Shown here one piece after another: positions 42,644 to 51,519 of a stretch of 58,219 bases of DNA. Where the stretch lies: the NCBI RefSeq assembly GCF_949298305.1, contig NZ_CASFWU010000005.1, positions 1 through 58,219 on the forward strand, in the 5' to 3' direction. Source of the DNA: an uncultured Bacteroides sp. (GTDB taxonomy: Bacteria; Bacteroidota; Bacteroidia; Bacteroidales; Bacteroidaceae). The position numbers and the translations under genes are program-made. The notes beneath the pieces are model-generated. The model saw nothing but the letters and a program-made list of their open reading frames with translations, had not been told where the DNA came from and ran no database searches. Every line of letters begins with the position of its first letter. The stretch's first letter is position 1.

Positions 42644-44299
42644 TTACTCCATCGGTTCATCCGTCGGTTTACGGTTATAAAGCAGTACAATGTTAGGATA
42701 GATTACACCTTCAACACAAGTAAACTGGATGGCCAACATGAAATGGCGGAAGAACTCATGTTGCCTGAAGAAGAAGTTGGGCACCAGGCGCACATAAGCC
42801 TCGGGCTGTTCCAGCATCTCCTCCATATCCACCATCATCACCAGATTATAGGCCTGCGACAAATTCCTCATCCCCTCGCCATAGATGGAAGCGGGCGGGA
42901 GCACGCTCCCCTCCTCCAGCGCATCTACATAAGCCGACAGGCTGCGGCCATCGGGTGCCAACAGCAAAGTGTCTTTATAAAGGGAAGCGTAGGCATACAA
43001 CGAGGACTCGGTAATACCGGTCAATTGAGGCAGCAGGGTAGACCTGGGCAACAGGTATTTCCGGTTCCATCGGGCACGCGGATAGCGTGCATAGTCCGGC
43101 ACGAACTTAGGCGGCATGGGCTCGCCGCCCTCACGCGGCACCGAATAAATCAAGTCCTGCAGAGCCCCCTCAGCCTTCCTGACATCCTTCAGAGGAATAG
43201 CCACGACCGCACAGGGCTTATTATCAGCCGTATCCTTGGATTGGAACAGGCAGAACAGCATACGGTCGCCGGCAAACTCGCTCAGATAGGCAAACCACTC
43301 GCCGTCCCGCTTCTTCACCACCTCGGGATAGTCTGCCTTGGCATACTCCTGGGAAGCGGCAAAGTCCAGCATGGCTTTCACATCGGACAGCGAGCAGCAG
43401 GTATAGAAAAAGGTGGAAGCCGGCAGCTGTTCGCCACAGAAGCCCTCTATCGGACCGAGCTTGCGCAGCACGTTGACAAAATTCGTGACCGAATCCGTAT
43501 TCTGGCTCACTCCCGAACAGTAGATGGCCTCCTCATCCAGCTTCAGGTCAAACTCAGCCCAGTTACCCAGGCGCGTCTGCACGTGCAGGCCGTCCGTCCG
43601 CTTGCCCATATCCACCGACTTCATCCGCAGATAAATCGTGGCGGAGACATTGGCATGTTTACCTGTGTACATTCGTTTGAAGGAAGGGAGCTCCATCAAC
43701 GAACGCTTGGAACGGGCGGCATCAATCACCTGCTCTATCAGCCGCTTCTGAAAGCTAAAAGCCAGAAAATCTGGAGTGAGATAGACCGCCAGAAAACGAC
43801 CGTCAGACATCGGATATATCCGGATTTCCTCTCCCTTGTAATCTATGCGCTTGGAAGGATAGGAACTGGAACTGTATTTACGGATGAACGTTTCGACTAA
43901 TTCCGCATCACCAGCCCCCAAGGTACAATACATCACCTGATTCATGGGAGTGTCAGGTTCATGGAAGCTGATGAGCACTTTATTCATCTGACGGCTCAAC
44001 CCATGCGGAGTATCGTCCATTAAAGTATAGAAGTATTGTTTGAGACAAACGAAAAGTTCAGAAAAATAAAGAAAATGCCCATCCTTGCTGCACTCCATCC
44101 GGCCGATGTCGTCCATTAACTCAGCCAAGCGGTCTGTCTCAAGCACCGCCAAGGCATCTTGCGGAACAACTGCATACAGATTAAAATCCTTTTGCCTGTT
44201 GACTGCATCCAACTGCAAAAAAGAATATATCCCCAAACCCGTACATAGCAAAACTATGGATACGATGACGGCAATCCGTATGAGCAAGCGAAGCCTCAT
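42644..44299 (-). CDS. DUF3352-like membrane-anchored protein
   Basis: A 551-residue protein with one N-terminal membrane helix (LLIRIAVIVSIVLLCTGLGIYSFL) and a large periplasmic region. The opening after the anchor (YAVVPQDALAVLETDRLAELM) is the pattern of DUF3352-type proteins, and similar blocks recur later. No catalytic motif is seen and the function is unknown. It lies 70 bases after the metallo-hydrolase gene on the same strand but has a promoter-like box of its own in that gap. Confidence 0.7.
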   Translation of the reverse strand: MRLRLLIRIAVIVSIVLLCTGLGIYSFLQLDAVNRQKDFNLYAVVPQDALAVLETDRLAELMDDIGRMECSKDGHFLYFSELFVCLKQYFYTLMDDTPHGLSRQMNKVLISFHEPDTPMNQVMYCTLGAGDAELVETFIRKYSSSSYPSKRIDYKGEEIRIYPMSDGRFLAVYLTPDFLAFSFQKRLIEQVIDAARSKRSLMELPSFKRMYTGKHANVSATIYLRMKSVDMGKRTDGLHVQTRLGNWAEFDLKLDEEAIYCSGVSQNTDSVTNFVNVLRKLGPIEGFCGEQLPASTFFYTCCSLSDVKAMLDFAASQEYAKADYPEVVKKRDGEWFAYLSEFAGDRMLFCLFQSKDTADNKPCAVVAIPLKDVRKAEGALQDLIYSVPREGGEPMPPKFVPDYARYPRARWNRKYLLPRSTLLPQLTGITESSLYAYASLYKDTLLLAPDGRSLSAYVDALEEGSVLPPASIYGEGMRNLSQAYNLVMMVDMEEMLEQPEAYVRLVPNFFFRQHEFFRHFMLAIQFTCVEGVIYPNIVLLYNRKPTDEPME

Positions 44300-44320
44300 G
44301 GTCTAATTTTCAAGTTTGGA

Positions 44321-44351
44321 CAAAAATAACGATTTATACTAACAAAACAAA
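44321..44351 (-). promoter_or_regulatory. Promoter of the DUF3352-like gene
   Basis: Minus strand: TTTG at 44351-44348, 19-base spacer, TATTTTTG at 44328-44321, with the ATAAATCGT element just upstream of the -7 box (44337-44329). It lies inside the predicted operon, so this gene may also be expressed separately. Confidence 0.7.
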
Positions 44352-44369
44352 ACAAACGTTTCAAAAAGT

Positions 44370-45137
44370 TTAAAATATTATTTCCAGGCCATCGTAAGCA
44401 AAGTGCATGGAAGAAGGCAGGAATCGCCCGATTTCAGCATGAATTCCCATGTGGTGACTCATGTGAATGAAATATGTTTCTTTAGCTCCTATCTTTTCGG
44501 CCACCTGCAACGCCTCTTCCAGATTCTGATGTGTCGGATGGGACTTGATACGCAGGGCGTTCATCACCAGCACATCAACTCCCGTCAACGCCTGCAAGGA
44601 AGCGTCTGGCACAGTCAGCATATCCGTGACATAACCCAATCGACCACCAATACGATAGGCCAGGATGGGAAGCCTGCCATGCATTACACATAAAGGCAGA
44701 ATTTCGGTTTGGTTAATAGCAAAAGGAGTACCGGCACACACCTCTTTCAAATAGATGCGGGGAACACCAGGATATTTTTGCCCAACGAAACAATATGGCA
44801 TACGTGCTCTCAAATGTTCAGCCGTATAAGCGTCGGAATAAATGGGAATCTCCCCGAAACGACAGAAGGGACGCAGGTCATCCAAGCCACCCACATGGTC
44901 GTAATGCTCATGAGTTATCAACACCCCATCTATCTTTTCAAAAGATGTCATCCTCAACATCTGTTCCCGAAAATCAGGGCCACAATCTATCAAAATTACA
45001 CTCCCGTCGTCTGCATAAACCAAAGCTGAAGTACGCAAACGTCTGTCACACGGATCAGACGAAGTACACACGGGACAGGTGCATCCAACCTCGGGAACAC
45101 CAGTAGACGTTCCACTGCCTAATATTCTCAATTTCAT
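44370..45137 (-). CDS. Metallo-beta-lactamase-fold phosphodiesterase (PhnP-like)
   Basis: A 255-residue hydrolase. The GSGTSTGVPEVGCTCPVCTS start with its zinc-binding Cys cluster is typical of PhnP/YycJ-like enzymes. The metal motif HxHxDH is THEHYDHVGGLDDLRPF, with further ligands in VMHGRLPILAYRI, YVTDM and FIHMSHHMG. Relatives cleave cyclic phosphodiesters such as 5-phosphoribosyl 1,2-cyclic phosphate or act on tRNA ends; substrate here is uncertain. It lies 85 bases after murB on the same strand. Confidence 0.87.
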   Translation of the reverse strand: MKLRILGSGTSTGVPEVGCTCPVCTSSDPCDRRLRTSALVYADDGSVILIDCGPDFREQMLRMTSFEKIDGVLITHEHYDHVGGLDDLRPFCRFGEIPIYSDAYTAEHLRARMPYCFVGQKYPGVPRIYLKEVCAGTPFAINQTEILPLCVMHGRLPILAYRIGGRLGYVTDMLTVPDASLQALTGVDVLVMNALRIKSHPTHQNLEEALQVAEKIGAKETYFIHMSHHMGIHAEIGRFLPSSMHFAYDGLEIIF

Positions 45138-45222
45138 ATTACACTTCCCCCAGACATTGGAGCTGTCAAGTTTTAATTAACGATTATGCTTTAATGAAAC
45201 TTCCACGTTCTTCAACATACCT

Positions 45223-46224
45223 TCAGCCTATAAAGTTCACCTCAGGTACAATCTCAATACCAAACTGTTGACGGACAGAAGTGCGAACTGCATCAGAAAG
45301 CGCCACAATGTCCAGGCCAGAAGCCCCTCCCAGATTGACCAACACCAGAGCCTGCTTCTCGTAAACCGCCGCCCTGCCCATCGCCTTACCCTTCCAGCCA
45401 CATTGCTCAATCAGCCAGCCGGCAGGAATTTTTACGAGCTCGCCATCTACTTCGTAATGGGGAATTGTCGGATATTCCTTCAACAGTTGCTCAAACTTCG
45501 AACGTTGCACAACCGGATTCACAAAAAAACTGCCGGCATTTCCCAATACTGCCGGATCAGGCAATTTCTGACGGCGAATGCCTATAATCAACTGGCGTAG
45601 TGCCTTCAAATTCGGATTAGGACATTTCTCCCATTCACGACGGAGCGCGCCATAATCCAAGCGATAATGCTCTTTTTTACTCAGACGGTAACGGACATAG
45701 GTAACAAATACGGACTTCATGGCAGGACTCTTGAACAGGCTTTTGCGATATGCATAGCCACATTCACCAACCGCATAGACACGTTTCCGTCCCTTCACGT
45801 CAATAGTTTCAACTGCAGTAATCAAATCTTTCACTTCCACACCGTATGCTCCGATGTTCTGTACCGCACTTGCCCCAACTTCTCCTGGTATCAGTGACAG
45901 ATTTTCGGCACCATACCAGGAATGATCCACACAATAAGCTACAAAATCATCCCAAACCACGCCAGCTCCTACGCGCACCTCCACACTGTCATCTTCTTCA
46001 GCAATTATTTCGATGCCGCTAATGCGCGAATGCAACACTGTTCCCGCATAATCACCGACAAACAACAGGTTACTTCCTGCACCCACATGCAGGTAAGGCG
46101 CAACAATTCTGCCGGCAGCAATCATCGCCTCCAACTCTTCCACGGAAGCATACTCCAACCACACAGCAGCATTTGCCTCTATTCCAAAAGTATTGGGTAT
46201 CCTTATTCCATTCTTATCATCCAT
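45223..46224 (-). CDS. murB: UDP-N-acetylenolpyruvoylglucosamine reductase
   Basis: The ATG at 46224 (MDDKNGIRIPNTFGIEANA) is chosen; the frame also opens at a TTG overlapping the upstream stop. About 333 residues, type I MurB: FAD-binding LHVGAGSNLLF, ENLSLIPGEVGASAVQNIGAYG, the catalytic Ser in NAGSFFVNPVV and the Glu near IVPEVNFIG. It makes UDP-MurNAc for peptidoglycan in the cytoplasm. It follows the lipoprotein gene by 17 bases. Confidence 0.95.
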   Translation of the reverse strand: MDDKNGIRIPNTFGIEANAAVWLEYASVEELEAMIAAGRIVAPYLHVGAGSNLLFVGDYAGTVLHSRISGIEIIAEEDDSVEVRVGAGVVWDDFVAYCVDHSWYGAENLSLIPGEVGASAVQNIGAYGVEVKDLITAVETIDVKGRKRVYAVGECGYAYRKSLFKSPAMKSVFVTYVRYRLSKKEHYRLDYGALRREWEKCPNPNLKALRQLIIGIRRQKLPDPAVLGNAGSFFVNPVVQRSKFEQLLKEYPTIPHYEVDGELVKIPAGWLIEQCGWKGKAMGRAAVYEKQALVLVNLGGASGLDIVALSDAVRTSVRQQFGIEIVPEVNFIG

Positions 46225-46241
46225 AAACCGTCCGTATCCCG

Positions 46242-47126
46242 TCAAATGCTAGTGTCTTCATATTTATACAATACCCATTCTCCTCCCCTTCTCCTAAAAT
46301 AGAAGATATTGGAATAACCATTCCCTATCCCGTTCACTTTTAATATCTTTGAATTGGATAAATCGTCATTTTTTTGACCGTAGTTAATATTGGAAAGACG
46401 GTCTGCAGGCAACGAAGGGCGGAAAGCATACCATTGGTTGATGTCAAGGGTAGTTTCGAGAATGGAGAACTCATCATCCGGATCGATAGTCACATACTGA
46501 ATAGGATTACTGATATGTCGGCTCTGATAAAGACTGTCCGTGACAAAACGGGCATAAAATTCCACGAAATTCTCATTCTCCCCTTTCTCCATGCGGCGCA
46601 AATTGACAGCTTCAAGCATCCACTTGCCCTTTTTACGTTCAAAATAATACTTCTTTACCATACGGGTCTTCAAATAAATCCACTCTACCTGAACCGAGGA
46701 CAAAGCCGTATCACCTACCATTTCCATTTCTTCTTCGTTATCGAAAAGCAAAGTATAATAACTTTGCCCCGTAAACAGAGAATCATGTTTCCAGTATCGC
46801 TCCTCAATTTTCTGGGGAGTGTCTACATTATAATACGGCAAAGGAAATACTGTCCGCTTGCGTTGCATAGCAGAATCGGAAGCATAATTGAAAATAAAAT
46901 CATCAAACAACTCGTCACCTCCAGGTTCCTCTTCCTCCTCTTGCCAATCATTATTTTGCAACGTATCGGCCATTTCCGCATGGTGAGAAGCAGAATCCAC
47001 CATACTGGTAATCGTAGAAAAGGGATTTATATTCGTCTTTTTGTTATTCATACACGAAACAAACAAAAACAAGAATACAAATCCCAAACAAATTTTTCTC
47101 ATCATTCGTCGACCCTCACCGGTCAT
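46242..47126 (-). CDS. Lipoprotein of unknown function (DUF4348-like)
   Basis: The ATG at 47126 overlaps the tdh stop as ATGA; Met8 or Met9 are alternative starts. The 294-residue protein has a lipoprotein signal (MRKICLGFVFLFLFVSCMNN), then an acidic linker (NNDWQEEEEEPGGDELFDDF), then a mixed alpha/beta domain (~80-290, with KYYFERKKGKWMLEAVNLRR and EFYARFVTDSLYQSRHISNPI). From memory this resembles DUF4348. It is translationally coupled to threonine dehydrogenase and precedes murB, with no evident link to either. Confidence 0.72.
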   Translation of the reverse strand: MTGEGRRMMRKICLGFVFLFLFVSCMNNKKTNINPFSTITSMVDSASHHAEMADTLQNNDWQEEEEEPGGDELFDDFIFNYASDSAMQRKRTVFPLPYYNVDTPQKIEERYWKHDSLFTGQSYYTLLFDNEEEMEMVGDTALSSVQVEWIYLKTRMVKKYYFERKKGKWMLEAVNLRRMEKGENENFVEFYARFVTDSLYQSRHISNPIQYVTIDPDDEFSILETTLDINQWYAFRPSLPADRLSNINYGQKNDDLSNSKILKVNGIGNGYSNIFYFRRRGGEWVLYKYEDTSI

Positions 47127-48079
47127 TTATTTAATTTAGCTTTTAACTTTTCAAGCATGTCGACCGTCATCCGCTCCAAATCATATTGAGGAGCCCAATC
47201 CCATTCCTGACGAGCACACGAATCATCCAAAGAATCAGGCCAGCTGTCAGCAATTGTCTGCTTCAACGGATCCACCTTGTACTCCATCACAAAGTCGGGT
47301 ACATGCTTCTTGATCTCCGCATAAATAATTTCTGGCGAAAAACTCATTGAAGCGATGTTAAAAGCATTCCTATGCACCAAACGGGAAGGATCAGCCTCCA
47401 TCAATGAAATGGCCGCATTAAGCGCATCGGGCATGTACATCATATCCATAAAAGTACCGGGCTTCAAAGGACAAACAAATTTCTCCCCCTTCACTGCCGA
47501 ATAGTAAATGTCTACCGCATAGTCAGTCGTACCGCCCCCCGGAGGTGTCACATTGGAGATAATACCCGGAAAACGGACAGCACGCGTATCAACACCGTAT
47601 TTAGTAAAATAGTAGTCACTCAACAGTTCGGTAGTCACCTTGGTAACGCCATACATCGTACGAGGACGCTGGATGGTATCTTGGGGCGTCTTGACATGTG
47701 GTGTTGTCTCGCCAAACGACCCGATGGAACTGGGAGTAAAGACCGCACAACCATATTCACGTGCTACTTCCAGCACATTCCACAAGCCATCAATACCAAT
47801 CTTCCATGCCATAGCCGGACGACTTTCTGCAACCACAGACAAAAGAGCGGCCAAGTTATAAATCGTATCCACCTTGAACTGGCGTGCCACCACTTCGATA
47901 GATTGACGGTCTGTAACATCAGCAATAGCCGAAGGGCCCGATGCCTTCAATTCACCCTGAGGCATAGCGCTCGGAATATATCCCGCTATAACATGGTCAT
48001 TACCATAACGTTTACGCAGTTCCAGCGTAAGTTCCGAACCGATCTGTCCGGTAGCTCCAATTACCAAAATATTTTTCAT
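47123..48079 (-). CDS. tdh: SDR-type L-threonine 3-dehydrogenase
   Basis: A 318-residue extended short-chain dehydrogenase: NAD motif VIGATGQIGSELTLEL, NLAALLSVVAE, catalytic Ser (PSSIGSFG) and Tyr-Lys pair (TMYGVTKVTTELL), then PGIISNVTPPGGGTTDYAVDIYY, characteristic of the epimerase-like threonine dehydrogenases rather than UDP-sugar epimerases. It oxidises L-threonine to 2-amino-3-ketobutyrate with NAD. The divergent neighbour kbl encodes the next enzyme, which strongly supports the assignment. Confidence 0.9.
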   Translation of the reverse strand: MKNILVIGATGQIGSELTLELRKRYGNDHVIAGYIPSAMPQGELKASGPSAIADVTDRQSIEVVARQFKVDTIYNLAALLSVVAESRPAMAWKIGIDGLWNVLEVAREYGCAVFTPSSIGSFGETTPHVKTPQDTIQRPRTMYGVTKVTTELLSDYYFTKYGVDTRAVRFPGIISNVTPPGGGTTDYAVDIYYSAVKGEKFVCPLKPGTFMDMMYMPDALNAAISLMEADPSRLVHRNAFNIASMSFSPEIIYAEIKKHVPDFVMEYKVDPLKQTIADSWPDSLDDSCARQEWDWAPQYDLERMTVDMLEKLKAKLNK

Positions 48080-48116
48080 ACGATTTATTAATAAGGATTT
48101 CGTTAGTATTGAAGTG

Positions 48117-48124
48117 CAAATATA
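48117..48124 (-). promoter_or_regulatory. -7 box of the tdh operon
   Basis: Minus strand TATATTTG matches TAnnTTTG, about 37 bases before the tdh ATG. No clear -33 element. The 153-base gap to kbl is AT-rich and is the likely shared control region for threonine breakdown. Confidence 0.5.
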
Positions 48125-48232
48125 CGCAATTTTTTTTCATTTTTCTATCATTCTGCTCTTGTTTATTCCAATAAAAATGATGTCCTTTGTAGAAAATGTC
48201 TATCAGGACATATCACCTTAAAAATTATACTT

Positions 48233-49420
48233 ATGTACGGTAAAATGCAAGACTATCTCAGCAAGACACTTGCTGAAATCAAAGATGCCGGTCTCTACAA
48301 AGAAGAACGGTTGATTGAAAGTGCCCAACAGGCTGCCATCCAGGTAAAAGGGAAAGAAGTACTGAACTTCTGCGCCAACAACTATCTTGGCTTGTCCAAC
48401 CATCCGCGGTTGATTGCCGCTGCCAAGGAAATGATGGACCGACGTGGATATGGAATGTCGTCCGTTCGCTTCATTTGTGGAACACAAGACATTCACAAAG
48501 AACTGGAAGCAGCCATCTCCGACTACTTCCACACCGAGGATACCATCCTCTATGCCGCTTGTTTCGATGCCAATGGCGGCGTCTTTGAGCCTCTGTTCAC
48601 CGAAGAAGACGCAATTATTTCCGACTCGCTGAACCATGCCTCCATCATCGATGGAGTTCGCCTCTGCAAAGCCAAACGCTACCGTTATGCAAACGCAGAC
48701 ATGGGAGAACTGGAGAAATGCCTGCAAGAAGCACAGGCACAACGTTTCCGCATCGTAGTGACCGACGGTGTATTCTCTATGGATGGGAACGTGGCCCCGA
48801 TGGACAAGATCTGCGACCTGGCTGAAAAATATGATGCTCTGGTAATGGTAGACGAATCTCACTCTGCCGGCGTGGTAGGTGCAACGGGACATGGAGTAAG
48901 CGAGCTCTACAACACCTACGGACGTGTAGACATCTACACCGGCACGCTGGGAAAAGCCTTCGGAGGTGCCATGGGAGGTTTCACTACCGGACGTAAGGAA
49001 ATCATCGACCTGCTCCGCCAACGCAGTCGTCCCTATCTGTTCTCCAACTCCGTAGCACCCGCTGTCATCGGAGCAAGTATCGAAGTGTTCAAGATGCTGA
49101 AAGAAAGCAATGCCTTGCACGACAAACTGGTCGAAAATGTAAACTACTTCCGCGACAAGATGACGGCAGCCGGCTTCGACATCAAGCCCACCCAAAGCGC
49201 CATCTGCGCCGTTATGCTCTACGATGCCAAACTCTCACAGATTTACGCTGCCCGCATGCAGGAAGAAGGCATCTATGTCACAGGCTTCTACTATCCTGTA
49301 GTTCCCAAAGGACAAGCACGCATCCGCGTACAGATTTCGGCCGGACACGAAAAAGAACATCTTGACAGATGCATCGCTGCCTTCATCAAGGTCGGTAAAG
49401 AACTGGGCGTGCTTAAATAA
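48233..49420 (+). CDS. kbl: 2-amino-3-ketobutyrate CoA ligase (glycine C-acetyltransferase)
   Basis: A 395-residue alpha-oxoamine synthase (PLP fold type I). Landmarks: NFCANNYLGLSNHP, GYGMSSVRFICGTQDIHKELE, DSLNHASIIDGVRL, VDESHSAGVVGATGHG and the PLP-binding Lys in GTLGKAFGGAMGG. It cleaves 2-amino-3-ketobutyrate with CoA to glycine and acetyl-CoA. It is transcribed divergently from tdh and followed by a strong terminator. Confidence 0.96.
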   Translation: MYGKMQDYLSKTLAEIKDAGLYKEERLIESAQQAAIQVKGKEVLNFCANNYLGLSNHPRLIAAAKEMMDRRGYGMSSVRFICGTQDIHKELEAAISDYFHTEDTILYAACFDANGGVFEPLFTEEDAIISDSLNHASIIDGVRLCKAKRYRYANADMGELEKCLQEAQAQRFRIVVTDGVFSMDGNVAPMDKICDLAEKYDALVMVDESHSAGVVGATGHGVSELYNTYGRVDIYTGTLGKAFGGAMGGFTTGRKEIIDLLRQRSRPYLFSNSVAPAVIGASIEVFKMLKESNALHDKLVENVNYFRDKMTAAGFDIKPTQSAICAVMLYDAKLSQIYAARMQEEGIYVTGFYYPVVPKGQARIRVQISAGHEKEHLDRCIAAFIKVGKELGVLK

Positions 49421-49441
49421 TCCACCCACCTGCTTATGAAC

Positions 49442-49494
49442 AATCCCGATAATTTCTATTGCCGCTCTGGCAATAGCGATTATCGGGATTTTCC
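49442..49494 (+). terminator. Terminator after kbl
   Basis: AATCCCGATAAT (49442-49453) pairs with ATTATCGGGATT (49479-49490), and inside it TATTGCC with GGCAATA; the two stems are separated by a small internal loop. A short T run follows. It begins 22 bases after the kbl stop. Confidence 0.85.
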
Positions 49495-49665
49495 ATTGTT
49501 TCAAAACGACAAAAGCCACGACACTAAAAGCAGTATAAATACAAGTCACCTTACTTTTAGGTCTAACATTATTTCCATAAAGGCAAATGTTGTCAGGATA
49601 TGATAATCAAATGTATGGCAGCATACAAGCCGCGTGCTTTTGCAACACGTACGGACAGATACAAA
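49495..49665. other. Spacer between kbl and ferritin terminators
   Basis: No gene, array or structured element was recognised in these 170 bases, although they lie between convergent genes. Confidence 0.4.
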
Positions 49666-49706
49666 CATAGCCGGGTGCCTCCATGAAGGAAGGTCGCCCG
49701 GCTATG
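49666..49706 (-). terminator. Terminator after ferritin gene
   Basis: CATAGCCGGG (49666-49675) and CCCGGCTATG (49697-49706) form a perfect 10-bp stem. On the minus strand it is followed by TTTGTAT. It starts 22 bases past the ferritin stop. Confidence 0.8.
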
Positions 49707-49728
49707 ATATTTCTATTTTACCTGTTCC

Positions 49729-50211
49729 TTATTGGCGCTCGCCCAACTTGGAATCTACCAGATAAATGCCGGCCGCACCTGCTTTCTTCAGCATCTCCAC
49801 AATGCCGGAGGCAGTTGCCTCTTCTTCTACCTGTTCGCGTACAAAGCCCCACAAGAAATCCTGTGAAGCCTTGTCACGTTCGGCAGATGCCACATCTACC
49901 AATTCGTCAATCATCTTTGAAACACGGCATTCGTGTTCGTAAACCTGCTGGAAAACTTCCTGCGGCGTGCCGAACTCGGTGGGCACGACATCAATCTTGC
50001 CCAACACGGCCCTGCCCCCACGCTTCATCATGTAGGAAGCCATGGTGCAGGCATGTTCCTGCTCTTCAGCAGCCTGTTTCTTCAACCAGGAAGCCATACC
50101 GCTATATCCTTCTTTTTCCATATAGAAGGACATGGACAAATAAAGATAGGACGACCACATTTCTGCGGCAATCTGTCCATTAATCGCATTCTGCAATTTT
50201 TCTGTAATCAT
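49729..50211 (-). CDS. ftnA: Ferritin (FtnA type)
   Basis: The ATG at 50211 has a near-ideal Shine-Dalgarno and gives a 160-residue four-helix ferritin; an upstream in-frame ATG at 50253 adds unconserved residues. Ferroxidase ligands are visible: E17 (AAEMWSSYLYLSMSFYM), E50 and H53 (AAEEQEHACTMASYM), and later QVYEHECRVSKMIDELVD and REQVEEEATASGIVEML. It stores iron and limits oxidative damage in the cytoplasm. It lies 38 bases after lysA with a small hairpin between, so may have its own control. Confidence 0.96.
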   Translation of the reverse strand: MITEKLQNAINGQIAAEMWSSYLYLSMSFYMEKEGYSGMASWLKKQAAEEQEHACTMASYMMKRGGRAVLGKIDVVPTEFGTPQEVFQQVYEHECRVSKMIDELVDVASAERDKASQDFLWGFVREQVEEEATASGIVEMLKKAGAAGIYLVDSKLGERQ

Positions 50212-50217
50212 AAATAT

Positions 50218-50226
50218 CTCCTTTCT
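50218..50226 (-). promoter_or_regulatory. Strong Shine-Dalgarno of ferritin gene
   Basis: Minus strand AGAAAGGAG, six bases before the ATG at 50211. Such a site is uncommon in this window, decides the ferritin start, and suggests high translation. Confidence 0.8.
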
Positions 50227-50233
50227 AAATAAA

Positions 50234-50248
50234 TTCGGACATGCCGAA
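50234..50248. repeat. Small hairpin between lysA and ferritin gene
   Basis: TTCGG-ACATG-CCGAA, a 5-bp inverted repeat directly after the lysA stop. It may be a weak terminator, a processing site or an operator for the ferritin gene; too short to decide. Confidence 0.4.
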
Positions 50249-50249
50249 A

Positions 50250-51410
50250 TCAAAATAAATCATCTGAAGTATATCCCTGCGGCAACTCACGGCAATTATA
50301 CCCCGAAGCCATGATTTCACCATAGGCTCCAGCAGAACGGATAGCCAGCAGGTCGCCCCGTTTCACTTTATTAAGATCGACCGCTTTGCCAAACACATCG
50401 GAAGACTCGCAAATGGGGCCTACCACATCATAAGTTTCGGGCTTCTCGTCCGAAGTAATGTTCTCAATCTTGTGATACGCCTGGTAGAGAGCGGGGCGAA
50501 TCAAGTCTGTCATACCGGCATCTAAAATAGCAAATTGCTTATTGGTACCCTGCTTCACATACAAGACTTTGGAAATCAGTGAGCCGCACTGGCCAACTAC
50601 CGAACGGCCAAGCTCAAAATGCAATGTCTGATAGGAACGAAGCTTCAGGCAATTGTCATACGTCTCAAAGTAGCCCTTAAAGTCTGGTATCGACTGGCGG
50701 TTAGGGTGCGCATAATCAATGCCCAGTCCTCCACCCACATTAATGTGTTCGATGCGGATTCCACACGAATCAAGTTTGTTCTGCAACTCGTTTACACGAT
50801 TGCACAAGGCGGCAAAGTCTCCCATGTCAAGTATCTGGGAACCGATGTGGAAATGAAGGCCGATGAACTTCACGTTAGCCAGGTTGCCAGCCAGTTCAAT
50901 CACCTTATCCATATCCTCCATACTGATACCAAACTTGTTTTCGGCCAGTCCGGTCGTAATATTGGCATGAGTATGTGCTCCCACATTCGGATTGATGCGG
51001 AAAGCCACATTCGCCACCTTGCCACGGGCGGCCGCCAGTTCATTGATGACCTCAAGCTCCGGAACAGATTCAACATTGAAACAGAATATGCCATAATCCA
51101 ATCCCAGATTGATTTCCCAATCCGCCTTTCCCACACCGGCAAAGACAATCTTGCTCGCGGGGAAACCCGTCTTAATGGCTGCACGTATCTCTCCTCCACT
51201 CACACAATCAGCCCCCATGCCGCTCTCTCGGATAATGGTCAGCACTTTGGGATTGGCATTCGCCTTTACGGCATAATGCACCACATAATTCTCATATTTT
51301 GCCGCCTCCACACGTATGGTAGCAAGTGTATTGCGCAGCACTTCTGTATCGTAATAATAGAATGGCGTACGCAACTCGCGAAACTTGCCAACCGGAAAAA
51401 CTCCTTTCAT
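50250..51410 (-). CDS. lysA: Diaminopimelate decarboxylase
   Basis: The ATG at 51410 gives the usual ~386 residues; a longer frame would add 22 unconserved ones. PLP enzyme of fold type III: PLP Lys in VHYAVKANANP, CVSGGEIRAA, FIGLHFHIGSQI, GGGLGIDYAHP, ELGRSVVGQCG and the active-site Cys in VGPICESSDVFG. It converts meso-diaminopimelate to lysine. It lies 109 bases after lysC on the same strand, so two ends of the lysine pathway are together. Confidence 0.96.
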   Translation of the reverse strand: MKGVFPVGKFRELRTPFYYYDTEVLRNTLATIRVEAAKYENYVVHYAVKANANPKVLTIIRESGMGADCVSGGEIRAAIKTGFPASKIVFAGVGKADWEINLGLDYGIFCFNVESVPELEVINELAAARGKVANVAFRINPNVGAHTHANITTGLAENKFGISMEDMDKVIELAGNLANVKFIGLHFHIGSQILDMGDFAALCNRVNELQNKLDSCGIRIEHINVGGGLGIDYAHPNRQSIPDFKGYFETYDNCLKLRSYQTLHFELGRSVVGQCGSLISKVLYVKQGTNKQFAILDAGMTDLIRPALYQAYHKIENITSDEKPETYDVVGPICESSDVFGKAVDLNKVKRGDLLAIRSAGAYGEIMASGYNCRELPQGYTSDDLF

Positions 51411-51519
51411 CTTCTTCCAAAACTTTAATATGAATCCGTCATTACTCCCTGACGGGAGTTCATTCTCACACCTCAAACGCAGGCTTTTTAAGCCTCTCTT
51501 TCCTTATATATACCCTTCA

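Noticed and set aside
48218..49195. 325-codon frame antisense to kbl
   Set aside because: Shadow of kbl; no recognisable motif.
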